Positions 27,283 through 39,818 are shown, numbered from the stretch's first letter. The stretch is DNA of 64,000 nt from Adiantum capillus-veneris (GCA_014529385.2 CM043945.1:143972741-144036740); one strand, 5' to 3'. The notes: generated by a model from the letters alone, not told the origin. Made by a program: numbers and translations.

Positions 27283-27350
<68 letters not shown>
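27283..27350. repeat. (GA)n microsatellite
   Basis: GA dinucleotides, about 34 units. Confidence 0.97.
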
Positions 27351-27353
<3 letters not shown>

Positions 27354-27648
27354 TCTCTGTTTATCTCCGCAGAATCATGTATTAAGTGTTTAAATCTGTG
27401 CCCAAAAAACATATTGATGAAGAGTTGTTGCCATGTACAGGTGTCTTGCTGAGGGTTCCCTTGCCTCTCCATGAGCATAGACTGCACAGTTGAGGAACTA
27501 GTGGGCCTGGCGGTTTGAAATGTAGTGAGAGAAGTGACTCATGTTTGTCAGCCATCTGTCCTCGCCACCAGAAAGACGATCTGAAAGTAAAGAGCACATG
27601 TAAATCTCTGGTCATGCCTCTATAGAAGGGCTATGAAATGATGAGGTG

Positions 27649-27746
27649 GGGAATCTCCCTCACCCTCACTGTTCTGGGCTGGAAAAGGCGAGGCAGAGAC
27701 CGAGCCTGTTCCTTGTCCCGGAACAATGGGGGTGAGGGAGATTCCC
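27649..27746. mobile_element. 98-bp foldback/MITE-like element
   Basis: A perfect 17-bp inverted repeat (GGGAATCTCCCTCACCC and its complement) borders a 64-bp spacer. No clear target duplication. Confidence 0.6.
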
Positions 27747-27820
27747 ATCCGTCATGCATTTTTCCTGTTCACTGTTAGAATGCTAATGCAATGGACGGTT
27801 GAGATTGCTTGATGTGCTGG

Positions 27821-28506
27821 AATACGCAGGCCCAAGGCATGACGGGTTGTGAAAATTGTGGATAGTACGGTGAGGTCAGGTCTCTAATGTTCAAGGAGCT
27901 CATACGGTGAGGTCAGCTCTCTAATGCTCACGGAGCTCTATGATTATATGTCAATTTTGATTATCACTTACCTCTAATTGAGTAATGGCAATCTGTTATT
28001 GTTTTGTCAGCGGTTGCCCTAAAGAAAAGTTTGGACTTTGGAACATGATTGTCATCAGCTCGATCTCTCAGATTTTTCAATGGTATGGATCACTATTCCA
28101 CCTTCACTTTTTATTAATTTCTGCGCCACCTATAGTTATGAGTAGATATGATTCTTTGTGCTGAATACGCAGGCCCAAGGCATGACGGGTTGTGAAAATT
28201 GTGGATAGTACGGTGAGGTCAGGTCTCTAATGTTCAAGGAGCTCATACGGTGAGGTCAGCTCTCTAATGCTCACGGAGCTCTATGATTATATGTCAATTT
28301 TGATTATCACTTGCCTCTAATTGAGTAATGGCAATCTGTTATTGTTTTGTCAGCGGTTGCCCTAAAGAAAAGTTTGGACTTTGGAACATGATTGTCATCA
28401 GCTCGATCTCTCAGATTTTTCAATGGTATGGATCACTATTCCACCTTCACTTTTTATTAATTTCTGCGCCACCTATAGTTATGAGTAGATATGATTCTTT
28501 GTGCTG
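27821..28506. repeat. 343-bp tandem duplication
   Basis: 27,821-28,163 is repeated at 28,164-28,506 with a single difference noticed by eye, so the event is very recent. Each unit itself holds a 37-bp subrepeat (ACGGTGAGGTCAG..GGAGCTC twice). Confidence 0.95.
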
Positions 28507-28514
28507 CATTGGAT

Positions 28515-28785
28515 AGGTGCAAGCAATGGACAAAGTTTCCCACCAGGAAGGGTCGCATCTCTTCTCGGTCAATGGCAAAGGTGTTTTCTTTGCGTGGGAA
28601 AAGCTTATATAAGCTTCTTGGGTCATTGTAATTATTTTATATGTAAGTATTTTAAGTACACACTTCTGGCTGCATGTGGATGGGTGAAAGCAATGGACAG
28701 AGTTTCTCACAAGGAGAGGTTGCATCTCTTCTCAGTTAATGGCAAAGGTGTTTTGTTTGCGTGCGAAAAGCTCAAGTGAGCTACC
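28515..28785 (+). pseudogene. Duplicated coding-like segment of unknown protein
   Basis: 28,515-28,613 and 28,682-28,780 are about 85% identical. Both keep the same plus-strand frame ending in a stop, with the shared core LFSVNGKGV and a WEK/CEK-L end. This looks like a terminal exon copied twice. I do not recognise the family and see no upstream exons. Confidence 0.35.
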
Positions 28786-28799
28786 TGGGCAGGGCAGAT

Positions 28800-28880
28800 T
28801 TTATATGTAATTATTTAGGACCATTGTGCACACTTTATATGTAATTATTTAGGACCATTGTACAGATTTTATATGTAATT
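28800..28880. repeat. Three tandem copies of a ~35-bp unit
   Basis: TTTATATGTAATTATTTAGG followed by ACCATTGT occurs twice and a third copy is partial. Confidence 0.85.
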
Positions 28881-29216
28881 GTTGTTTAATAGTGATGGTG
28901 TCCAGGTGGATGAAAGTCAATAATGATTCATTTTGTACTGTTGACTCAAGGGAAAAAGAGGACTTATTGTAATTTTAAGTAAAACAAGTTCTTAATGTTA
29001 CATTACGGTAGTTCAAAGTGTTAGGAGGCTCCAATGTTGATTATTTTGGCTAGTCGAGTCATCATGCTTTTGAGTTGTGGAGATCTTAAAGCATGTATAT
29101 GTGTTCCTTTGAGAATCTTATGAAGGTGTGAGGTTAATGTAGCTATCGAAGGGTCGAGTTTCTAATAGGAAGTGAATAATGAGTGAAGTGCATGTGTGGG
29201 ATAATTTATGGGGTAC

Positions 29217-29328
29217 GGAAAGGTCATTCAGTGACCGGTAAAACTTGCGTCCTCATGGCGACCGGCAAAGAGCCGAGAGCCATGGCGGGAGGAGTTTTAG
29301 TGTGGATAGGGCATTGAATGACCTTTCC
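29217..29328. mobile_element. 112-bp foldback/MITE-like element
   Basis: Perfect 14-bp inverted ends (GGAAAGGTCATTCA and its complement) with further inner pairing (AAAACT/AGTTTT, ATGGC/GCCAT). No transposase. Confidence 0.6.
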
Positions 29329-29908
29329 CGATCGCGAGTCTTACCATGCACCGAGTGATTTTTTTCGAGCAAAGACAAGCTTGAGCATATTTTTGTATGC
29401 ATCTATAAGCATCTTGCTCAACTCTAGCTCTCTAGTTATATCAATTCTCAGGTCATGGTGTGTTTCATTTTGTTGGTGATGTTCATAGTGCTCCATTGTC
29501 AAGTACATTGGTTAGGATCTTTCTATGATATAATGTGATAATTGCAAAACCCTAGGGGGGTGTGTTTACATAGATGCATAAAAACACTTCAAGCTCAAAA
29601 TAGAGAGTGATAGAGAGAGCGTGTTGCTTCTATATTTAGGATTGTGCTTTAGATTCCCTAGTTAGAAAATAGATCACGATTGTAATTTCATGTGGCCTTC
29701 ACTTTCAAGGTGAAAAATTTAGAATTTTTTGGTTACAAAATCTCTGAAAGTACTTTAAGTTTGGACATAAACTCAATTTACTTGATGTTTGACCTTAAAA
29801 CCAAGACTAATATTTAAATGTTTTGTTTTGAGTAGCGAAGAACATGAGAGCAAGAAAAAGAAGCAGCATCTATCTTTTACCGTATTGTTATATATTTATA
29901 TATACATA

Positions 29909-29945
<37 letters not shown>

Positions 29946-30128
29946 TTATAGAGAGAGAAGAGAGAAGAAAGATGAAATTTTCATGTTGTACAAACAATCC
30001 CAAATAATCTCAAAGATTTATTCAATGAGCCTCGACTTCAAGACATGCTATTCAAAAGGAGTAGATTTAGAGCAATAAAAGGAAGCTAGATTGAAGGCGA
30101 ATCTCTCTTAAGCCATTCTAGCTGGCAT

Positions 30129-30170
<42 letters not shown>

Positions 30171-30760
30171 ATGCAATAAATTTAGGGGGGGTTCGGATTA
30201 CCGAGACCTTCATACTCTCAATTGAGGTGGCAAGCCTCCACTGGTTTAAAAAAGGTGCTCAATTTTTGGACCCACTAGACGGTCGGATTGCCTTTTCCTC
30301 TCAAAACAGAGTCATGTTCGGTTTCTTTTGGTGCAAAACAGGCCGATGTTTTGATCTTTGACCGTTGTCTACAGCTCCAAAAACCCTAAACCACAAGCTT
30401 GTATCTCATTTGCTGCTTCATTTTTGGCTTCATTTGCTTACCTTTTTTTTTTTTAATATAGATGCGAGGCTGCTAGAAAAGGGAATACTTCATGTTGGGA
30501 TGTTGTGCAATCCAAGTGCACCCTTAGAGCTGAGTCGGGCCTGGAGGTAGTGGGATTCCCATGACTATAAGGTTGGATTAATGCTACAAATTGCTATCTC
30601 CACAAAAAGCAAGTCGCACTCAATGGGTTTATAAAAGGTGCTTGTAACTTTTGGAAACTAGAGAGTGTTTTAGCTGGTAGCGTGCGAAGGTAGGCCAAGA
30701 TCCATATGGTGCAGAAAAATTTGGGTGGACGGGCATCTATAGGTTGAAGGCATGGACGAA
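29329..30760. other. Intergenic with microsatellites
   Basis: Contains (TA)n at about 29,921-29,945 and (GA)n at about 30,135-30,168. No gene recognised. Confidence 0.5.
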
Positions 30761-30905
30761 TTGGCTATTCGAGTGAAAACTTGTAAACTCTGCTTACCCC
30801 CTCCATAGTTCTTGAACTGTGGCAGATTTGTGTCCTCCACGAGGAACCCCTTTTATAAGCAGGATGATCATTTTTTGACTCAACTCTTAATAAATTCTTA
30901 TCTCC

Positions 30906-30939
30906 CTCTAGCCATCCACGCCGGCAGGGATGGCTAGAG
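30906..30939. repeat. Perfect 12-bp-stem hairpin
   Basis: CTCTAGCCATCC and its complement around a 10-nt loop. A decayed relative is at about 31,030-31,075. Confidence 0.85.
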
Positions 30940-31395
30940 AGAGTTTTTAAAGGTTCAATTTGCACTTTGGACGGTGGGCAAAGGTGGATGACATATTAAC
31001 ACATGGCAGCTTTGCAGGGAGCAATCTCCCTTTGGCTGTCTGCGCCGGCGCGGATGGCTAGAGAGAGTTTTTCAAGATGCATTTAGGAGGGTGGGCGGAA
31101 CTGGATAATGATGACGATATTGCTCCAGCTGACAAGAGGAAACCTCGCAGGGTGCAATCCATGCTTGAAGTGGCACCGTACAAACTCCTTCGATTGCACT
31201 AAATTGTCTTTTGCTACAGGAAGCATCGCATGTGCCCTTACACAAAGGCAACAACTTCTAAGTTCTCTCCCTCTATTAGCACCAGATAAGGCGGCTCTTG
31301 CACACACCCACACACACATACGCTACCCTCAAGTACGAATGAAGGAATGACTGTTGAAATCGACACAGCATATGCAATCTTAGAATGTGGGTTAC

Positions 31396-31399
<4 letters not shown>

Positions 31400-31476
<77 letters not shown>
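31400..31476. repeat. (GT)n followed by (GA)n
   Basis: Compound microsatellite: GT to about 31,433, then GA to 31,476. Confidence 0.95.
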
Positions 31477-31482
<6 letters not shown>

Positions 31483-31553
31483 AGTGGAGCCGGTGCATGG
31501 CACTTCAGCCTTGATACATGTAGGGGAGCCGTGTGCTTGTGTGATAATATGAG

Positions 31554-31556
<3 letters not shown>

Positions 31557-31590
<34 letters not shown>

Positions 31591-31639
31591 TAAGAGCGGA
31601 GCCGCTGCACTGCTATAGCGGCCAGAAATTCAACCGGGG

Positions 31640-31673
<34 letters not shown>
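31557..31673. repeat. (GA)n-linked repeat upstream of RPL11
   Basis: A (GA)n run is followed by ACTAAGAGCGGAGCCGCTGC..TATAGCGGCCAGAAATTCAACC and another (GA)n run (31,643-31,673). The same order recurs downstream of the gene at 32,525-32,625, and the first part again at about 31,476-31,512. Confidence 0.8.
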
Positions 31674-31674
<1 letters not shown>

Positions 31675-31721
31675 AACGCATCAGTGAGATCGGTGGGGGC
31701 TTCTTCTCTCTCGTTGCAACT

Positions 31722-32273
31722 ATGGTCGTGTCAGAGAAGAAGGCTGCCAACCCCATGCGGGAGATCAAAGTGCAGAAGCTTGTGCTGAACATATCAGTCA
31801 GTGAGAGTGGTGATCGTCTCACAAGGGATGCTAAGGTTCTGGAGCAACTAAGTGGGCAAACTCCAATCTTTTCCAAGGCTCGCTACACTGTGAGGTCTTT
31901 TGGAATCAGGAGGAACGAAAAGATTGCCTGTTATGTAATTGTTCGGGGAGTTAAGGCCATGCAACTCCTTGAGAGTGGCTTGAAGGTGAAGGAGTATGAG
32001 CTCATCAGAAGAAATTTCAGTGACACTGGCTGTTTTGGTTTCGGCATTCAAGAGCACATTGATCTGGGTATCAAATATGACCCATCTACTAGTATTTATG
32101 GCATGGATTTCTATGTGGTGCTTGAGTGTTCTGGCTATAGAGTTGGTACGAGAAAGAGGGCCAAGGCACGTGTTGGCATCCAGCATCGGGTGACTAAGGA
32201 AGATGCGATGAAGTGGTTCCAAGTGAATTATGAAGGAGTCATTTTGAACAGATCTCAAGCCATCACAAATTAA
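31722..32273 (+). CDS. RPL11: 60S ribosomal protein L11 (uL5), intronless
   Basis: 183 codons from ATG to TAA with no interruption, the normal length for plant cytosolic L11. This protein binds 5S rRNA with L5 in the central protuberance of the large subunit. Signatures include [17 protein letters not shown] near residues 11-27, [28 protein letters not shown] in mid-N-terminus, [19 protein letters not shown], and [20 protein letters not shown] at the end. The start is the only ATG that gives a family-like N terminus. The stretch [18 protein letters not shown] departs from the nearly invariant ERPGYRVxRRRRCKxRVG of other plants that I recall. Plant L11 genes usually have introns, so this may be an expressed retrogene or a recent processed copy. 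The 250-bp 3' flank looks like a UTR but no poly(A) tract was seen. Long (GA)n-linked direct repeats border it. Confidence 0.9.
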   Translation: MVVSEKKAANPMREIKVQKLVLNISVSESGDRLTRDAKVLEQLSGQTPIFSKARYTVRSFGIRRNEKIACYVIVRGVKAMQLLESGLKVKEYELIRRNFSDTGCFGFGIQEHIDLGIKYDPSTSIYGMDFYVVLECSGYRVGTRKRAKARVGIQHRVTKEDAMKWFQVNYEGVILNRSQAITN

Positions 32274-32522
32274 TCTTTGTAGGGTGGTAGATCAAACTTC
32301 AGTATCTAATGTCCCTTGATTTCAAATCTGGGTAGCTTTATGAGGGTTGTGACTATTACATCATATATCAGTCTCAGGACTTACGGCTTTGATGGCCTGA
32401 AAATTTTCACAGCCTGAAATACTTTGTAAACGAGTTACTATTAACTGGAAATTTTCTGTGGTGGTTTTTTTAGGTCTGCTTTGTGTATTGCAAAGCCTAC
32501 CTGGAATTTTCAGAGTTGTATA

Positions 32523-32524
<2 letters not shown>

Positions 32525-32570
<46 letters not shown>

Positions 32571-32625
32571 TAAGAGCGGAGTCGCTGCATTGCTATAGCG
32601 GCCAAAACTTCAACCAAGGCTCCAA
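32525..32625. repeat. (GA)n-linked repeat downstream of RPL11
   Basis: (GA)n to 32,568, then ACTAAGAGCGGAGTCGCTGC and the TATAGCGGCC block. Direct repeat of 31,557-31,640. Confidence 0.8.
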
Positions 32626-33814
32626 GAGGTGTGCACACTAGCTGAGCCCCTTGTACAAGGTTGATCATTGCACGAGGAAAATGGGTCGAGGCCATGGCAG
32701 ATACATGCTCAAAATAAACAACGCGAAGACTATATATATCAAGGTTTTTGCATTAACTTTATATAGAACTAGTAGGTTTCCACACCTTCAAATTAAAATC
32801 TTATAGGTAAACTCAAAATTTGTAGGTGGGACTACACTAGACGTTTTTTTTTTTTTTTTTTTGAGCATTGTCAGTAGGAATCAACACATGCAAACAAGAT
32901 CCAAGAGAGAGTCCAAGAAGTGGAGAGGTTGTAAGCATGAGTAAACACGTCTCAATAGGTGAAAGGGAGGGGGCATGTACAAGCACAAAGTTGTCCTTAG
33001 TATATCGTTCATGAATCTATCAACCTTGGTGACTCTTCTATTAAAGCACCATAAATAAACCCCTACCACCTTCCTCGTCACCTTGGTCACCATAACCAGC
33101 TTCAACAATGTCACACCACCTGAATACAGTGTTTGTGGTGTGACTATAATGGTCCCAACTGTTATAGCCTAGCAAGAGTAACATTCTACCAAGCCCATGC
33201 TCAAGGAGATCTCTCTACTCAAAAATATAATATGGGTTCAGCGTTACAAATAATTGGAGTATTGTTTATATTTCTTGTTTGTGCTTGAAATCATCTCAAA
33301 AAGCTTGTTTCATTTTTTGTTTTTTTAATAGTGTACCTTGCCCTATCTTCCTCGGTTTAGGGATTGCTCGAAAAATCTTGCTCGAGGTTTGGGATTCCTC
33401 CCCGATCGCCAAGGTCCAGGGGACTGGTCTCTGTTCACGACACAGTGTAGCCTTGCAATGCAGGTAGACAACTATTTTTCGCATGTTGAGGTGTCGCACA
33501 ATGATTGCCAATCATTGCCATGCACATTACGTGTGCCGACTTGTCTCGCATCTGACGGCGCTAGGTAGAATTTACTGTCCATAATGGACACTAGATGAAC
33601 GACCATGATCCCTTGCCCCACAACCCTGGACCTTGAATGAATGGTAAGAGTTCTGATTTCAAGCTCCTAGTGCACTACATTTAAAGCTTACTTAATTAAG
33701 TATCTTGCTAATCATTATATTGATAGGCTTTTGTTTGGTTTGATATTACCTCACAGGTTGTGTAAATGTATGAAACGTAGGTAGTTTTTATTTCGCAGTA
33801 ATATAGATATTAAA
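32626..33814. other. Intergenic, no gene recognised
   Basis: Includes a 19-nt T run at about 32,844-32,862. No coding similarity seen. Confidence 0.5.
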
Positions 33815-34060
33815 ATGATTTTTCTCATGAGGGAAACTTTTGAATTCTCAATAGAGAATTTTTTTCCCACGTGTGAAAAATGGGAAGTTCCTTTTTCACA
33901 CATGAGCATTTCAACAGAGAAGGTTTTCGCATGAGAGAATGTTTTCTCAACATGAGAAATTGATTTTAGCACTATTTTTCTAGCAATGAATTTTTTTTCT
34001 CATATGTGAAATCAAATGTGAATATTTTCTCTTGTGTGACTTTAGAGTGAGAAAAGTTCT
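33815..34060. repeat. CATGAG-rich palindromic block, copy 2
   Basis: Same style as 436-660: repeated TTTCTCATGAG, TTTTCACACATGAG and CATGAGAAA words forming small stems. Confidence 0.55.
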
Positions 34061-34102
34061 AAAAGTTCTTGTGTTAACATAATTGGGAGTTGTTAGACTA
34101 TC

Positions 34103-34255
34103 AACCAGCTATACAATTCATATATCATATAGTGCCCTGATTTTGATTGAGAAGCTAAGTCGTAAAAGCATGGATTCTCGATCGGTCTGAATGAGCAGCA
34201 ACTTGCATGGCCTGTAAAACTATATGAGCAGAAACACAGAATTTGTCACTCTGTT
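34103..34255. repeat. Second copy of the 78-350 dispersed repeat
   Basis: CAGCTATACAATTCAT..TTTTGATTGAGAAGCTAAGTC, then AAAAGCATGGATTCTCGATC and GAGCAGAAACACAGAATTTG, as at 78-340. Here the palindromic block precedes it rather than follows it. Confidence 0.8.
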
Positions 34256-34570
34256 GATGAGCAAAAATTCTTAAGTTCTAGGCACCATATTTGATTCAAG
34301 TCATTCGTGAGGCTTCTCTGTCTGTGGAGGTGCCTCTCATATCATGTAATTAGGCTCTAGAAAATTATATGGTTGATTAACGTAGCTAGAAAAGTCTTCT
34401 CTATTCCTCTCATATAGAAACATGCAAAAGATCAGATAAAAGATCTTTTAGATTGAAGGGAGAGCGAAATTCTTTGTAGAATAAGCTGCTGGTTATGGGT
34501 TGAGATAAATATTGGACTCTATGTCTAAGTGGCACTATCGGTAACTGGGGGTGCCCATATACATAGGAGC

Positions 34571-34604
34571 CCCCACCCACCCACCCACCCACCCACCCAC
34601 CCAC
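34571..34604. repeat. (CCCA)n microsatellite
   Basis: About eight CCCA units. Confidence 0.95.
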
Positions 34605-34804
34605 CTAGCTGCAAACATTTAATAATATGCGCTTTTCCATATAAGTAGCTCCAAGCATATGCCCAACAACGAGCTGCTTTTAGTTAAGTGCTAGACACAT
34701 GCTGGAGCACCCCCCTATGAAAGCCCGCGTGTAGGTTCAAACCCTTGCGTAATCTAGCACCTTTTGGGTTTGAGCATTTTGCCCTCTCCCACTGCTTTGA
34801 GAAA

Positions 34805-35435
34805 AACTAAGGCATGAAATTTGGCCGGCAATTGGCTTGACCTGACCGGTTGCCCAACGCACCATGTGGCAAACTCTAGAGGCTGCCACATCCTCTAGAG
34901 CCCGATATTTAGTAGGAGCCGTTGGTTATCATGTTGCCATATACTCTTTGCATCTACCGTGATCCGTCACGCCCTTCATGTGCACATGTCCAAAAGAAGA
35001 CAAGACACCTAGTATAACAGCCATCTCTCTCTCTCTCTCTCTCACCCGCAATGGATGCCACAAGAATCTTATAATGAAATAAGGACGATAAATTTCATCC
35101 TCCCTTGCGCTCTTAAAAGAAAGAGAGGTTGGACCCAAACACCCTAAACCTTTACTCCTTAAGCTTGTAAAGCTTATGGTGGATAGACCAATAAGACATT
35201 CATGATTGCACCATAGCCAATAGATAATTCTTCGTTTGAGCATTTTTCCCTCTCCCTAAGGCATGCAATTTGGCCGGCATTGACATGACCGGTTGCCCAA
35301 CGCACCATGTGGCGAACTCTAGAGGGTGCCACATCTTGTAGAGCCCGATATTTAGTAGGAGCCGTTGGTTGTCATTAACCATGATCCGTCCCCTTCATGC
35401 GCACATGTCCAAAAGAAGACAAGACTAGTATAATC

Positions 35436-35487
<52 letters not shown>

Positions 35488-35665
35488 CCCCCGCCCGCAA
35501 TGGATGCCACAAGCATCTTGAAATAAGGACGAGAACTTTCATCCTCCCTTGCCCTCTTAAAAGAAACAGAGGCTGGACCCTTACACCCTAAACCTTTACT
35601 CCTCGTAAAGCTTATGGTGGATAGACCAATAAGACATTCCTGATTGGACCATAGCCAATAGATAA
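34805..35665. repeat. Diverged ~430-bp tandem duplication
   Basis: 34,805-35,235 and 35,262-35,665 align throughout, each with an internal (CT)n (35,441-35,485 in the second). Both units end with about 70 bp of the LTR of the element at 35,604. The duplication therefore copied genomic flank plus LTR edge. Confidence 0.85.
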
Positions 35666-37290
35666 TTATGAGTAGATTAGAGAGTCAGAACTTAATACAC
35701 AATGTAGAATAATACTTGCTTGATTGATTAGAAAATCAGCGAGAGTTTACAAGCTTTGGATACTGGCCATTTATATAAGGCTCAATGTGGAGAACTTCAA
35801 TCAATGATTGGATGGAAATGCACCACAAGTGGAAATGGCAAAGGTAACGCGAGCTACGACAAGTAGCATATGACCATCAAGGTGTAGCATGTATTTAGGG
35901 ATTGGGCAGCATGTGTGAGGCTTTGTAGGTTCCATAGGGAGAATGTGACTATGCACTTAAATGGTGCATGCTTGGCTTTTAGGGAGTGTTCTCACTGTGA
36001 GTGTAAGCTAGGGCTTGCACCAACAGACACCCCCGAGCTTACTTGATAAACTATGGACTCCCATCACCCACGAAGTCTAACATGGGTCACATCGGCAGGT
36101 AACTACATGGGGCTCATAAAAGATGGAATATGGTACAAAAATAGTGTAGGTATTACCTCCAAACTATATGGTTTGGGACAGTGTCTAAACACTTACAGTT
36201 GCAGGTAATCATTTTGGGAACTTTGTTAGGCCTTATCTTGAAACCATTAATTTCCTTGGCAATCTGGAGGATTTTGATGATGGTGCACATGGTTCGACCC
36301 ATGTTAGGTGTATATACATCATGGAAGCACATTTTAAGTATATGTGTGATGATATCAGTGCTTGTGTTATGGGGTGGTATTACCAAAGTAAATTGGCAGT
36401 GTCTATAATCCCTTACATTCTCAAGAATTTCATATGACAAACATAGCATAAATGGTGCCTTTGAGCTTTGGTGACCTAGATATTTCCATACATTACATAC
36501 ATATCCAAAAGGTGTAGATAATTAGAGCCATGAATATCTGATTTGTAGAGTGGATGCTTTAAAGCCTTGAATTTGCTTTGAATCTTAGATGCACTTTGAA
36601 AACCTCTCGTTTGAAGGCCTTGAAGATGACTTGTTAGCTTCCTTTCTGCTTGAGGTTTGGGCCTTAGTGCATAAATAGCACCAATGAGAGTCAACCTTGG
36701 GAGCTGCAATCGAGCCTTTTTGCTATGGGGGGTAAAACAGTACCAACAATGAAGCTTGCCCACCTGAAGAATAATGAGGAGCCAAAGGTGATAAATACTT
36801 TGATTGAGTTGAGCCAAGGAAGCGTGGGAATCTAGGTTTTCATTAATTTTTACTTTACAAAATAGTAAAACAAATTGAAAGGCAGCGTGTAGTAGTAGGG
36901 GACAAATTTGACCAGTGTGAGGATGCATCTGCAGCAAATCATGAGGCCGCCATGATGGGATGCACGTTGGATAAGTGATACATGGCACAAAAAGGAGGCT
37001 CTGCAATCTTCAAATATTGATGAGCGTGTGGGAGCTGTGGGTTCAAAGTCAAGGTCAAGAAGCGTTGGTAGTACATCATGTAGATGGACGATGAGCAACG
37101 GTCGGCTTGTATAGCGTTTTGCGGGTGAGGACTTAGTCCATTTAGGAGTAGCAACTAACCAATGGACTTGTGGAGGTCGTAAACTCGCAAACAACGTGGA
37201 TGCTATGGGGATGGTGCTAGGCTACGACGTTGCAATTGGAGGCAACAAAATCTTTCAAAAATTGAAATTTAAGAAGGAGTACTTTCTCAT

Positions 37291-37298
37291 TTAAAAGT

Positions 37299-37333
<35 letters not shown>

Positions 37334-37378
37334 TGCACAAGGGTGATGAAGCTCCAAAAATCCACACATTTAAAAGTG

Positions 37379-37412
<34 letters not shown>

Positions 37413-37445
37413 CAAGGGTGATGAAGCTCCAAAAATCCACACACG

Positions 37446-37476
<31 letters not shown>

Positions 37477-37485
37477 TTAAAAGTG

Positions 37486-37535
<50 letters not shown>

Positions 37536-37600
37536 AAAGTGCACAGACACACTTGCACAAGGGTGATGAAGCTCCCAAAATCCACACACGCACTTAAAAA
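37291..37600. repeat. Minisatellite with embedded (CA)n and (CT)n
   Basis: A unit (AAAAGTGC, then (CA)n, then TTGCACAAGGGTGATGAAGC..AATCCACACA) is repeated about four times between 37,291 and 37,600. Its dinucleotide core is expanded differently in each copy, and in one place is replaced by (CT)n (about 37,490-37,530). Confidence 0.85.
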
Positions 37601-37919
37601 ACTTACGCATAACAAAGGCTCTATTAGAATGTCAGAGAGCTTCTTGCATACACATCAATTGTCTCAAAAAATTCTCAATGGACTGAATGACATATCAACT
37701 CCAAAATGAGTACTTGAGAGCTCATTAACAAAAAATCTTACAATAGACTACGATTGAGTGTGTGTATAGATGCAAAGATTCATGCACAAAAAGTTTATGG
37801 AAGTATTAAAATGCAATAAAAAATTGTTTTAAGAAAAGAACACAAACAGATCATTTCTCAATTTAATAATCCCTAAACATTGGCTAGGGTAGTGGCCATG
37901 TAGACTTGTCCAAATCCAA

Positions 37920-38021
<102 letters not shown>

Positions 38022-38513
38022 CACTAAATCCAGTATAGGGATCTAAATCGATGCAATTAAGAAATGCTAATTGCACATTAGCTCTGATACCATATGTAAA
38101 GTTTATGGTGGATAGACCAATGAGGCATTCATGGTTGACCATAGCCAAAAGATAACTAGGAGTAGATTCGAGAGTGATAACTTAATGAACAATGTAGAAT
38201 AGTACTTGCTTGATTGATTAGAAAATGAGAGAGAGAGTTTTAAAGCTTTGGATATTGTCCGTTTCTAGGCTCAATGTGTAGAAATGCAATCAATGAATCG
38301 ATGGTTATGCACCACAAGTGGAGATGGTAAGGGTAATGTGAGCTATCACAAGTAGCATGTGGACATCAAGTGTGTAGCATGTGCTTAAGTAATGGGTAGC
38401 ATGTGTGAGGATTTGTAGGTTCCATAGAGAAAATGTAGCTACATTTAAATGATGCATGCTTGGCTTTTAGGGAGTGTTCTCAGTGTGAGTGTAAGCTAGG
38501 GCCTACCCCAGCA

Positions 38514-39618
38514 CTTCTCGTGTCCTCTACAAAAAAGTAAGAGTGTAACGTGGGCACCAAGGTCATTTGAAATCCCTATGTTCCAGCTTCCAATTCAAGG
38601 GTGTGAATCTTTCTCACCACTGGCCTTTGCAAAAGATAGAAATTAAACATTAGCACCCTAAACATTGATGCACCCTGTTCTCTACAAAAAAAATAGAGTG
38701 TAAATTCGGGCACCAAGCACATTGAACTCCCTAGGTCCCAGTCCATGGTTGTAAATGCTTGTCACCCTCCATGTCGCGTTTGCAAAAAAATACAAATTAA
38801 ACATTGGCACTCTAAACCCTCATTCACCCTGTCCGTTACAAAAGAAAGTCTACAATCATATCATAGTGTTTATGATTTGCACTTATGTTTTACAGATATG
38901 GCCCACACTAGGCTGGTGAAACATCAACAAAAGTTTGTCTCCGAGGTCATGGTGAGATGCTTTCACCACATGTTAGAGACTAAGCTTTGCCGTTGTCCGA
39001 GATAAAAGGTTCGCGAGGCGAGCCGAGTCCTCACCAAGATGCTCGCTATGGGAAATAAGAGACCAGATGCACCACACCAAGAAAACAACTCGGATAACAC
39101 TTGGATTACTTAAAATTGAAACCCTGAAAGCCTCAAGCTACTAATGGTTAACTAAAGTGGAATTTTGATTTGGACATTAATGGCACTGCTAAGGCAATTC
39201 TTGATCTTGTGAGAGCTTAATCCTCCCAAAAACATGCCTGAGAGAGAAAACAATTAACCCTGGCTACACCATTAAAGCTTGTCCCCTTTAGTATCCCAAC
39301 TATTAGAGCTTAAAAATGGTTCCCTTTGATTTCGTTAAGAGCAAGAGAGAGAGATTCAAGCCGAGCTTTTTTCTTGCTTTGCATATCCCACTTTGCATCC
39401 CTTGCTTGGTATCTCCTCTTTCAATGCAAGTCCAAGCCGTCACGGGAAGGTCGAGCCGAGACCCCTTTCTTTGTACCTTCATCACCATACACTTCTCTCC
39501 TCCTTCATGTCATCCTTGAAACTCCCATTAATGCCGAGAGAAGAGTATTCGAGCTTCCCTCACCGTATCCTTGCCTTGCATCCTCTTCACACACTTCGTT
39601 TCTCTCCTCCCCTTTGCT

Positions 39619-39680
<62 letters not shown>

Positions 39681-39737
39681 ACTCTATGGATTACTTCCCA
39701 AAAATTGAGTGAATGGAGATTCTTCTCGAGCTTGGTC

Positions 39738-39818
<81 letters not shown>

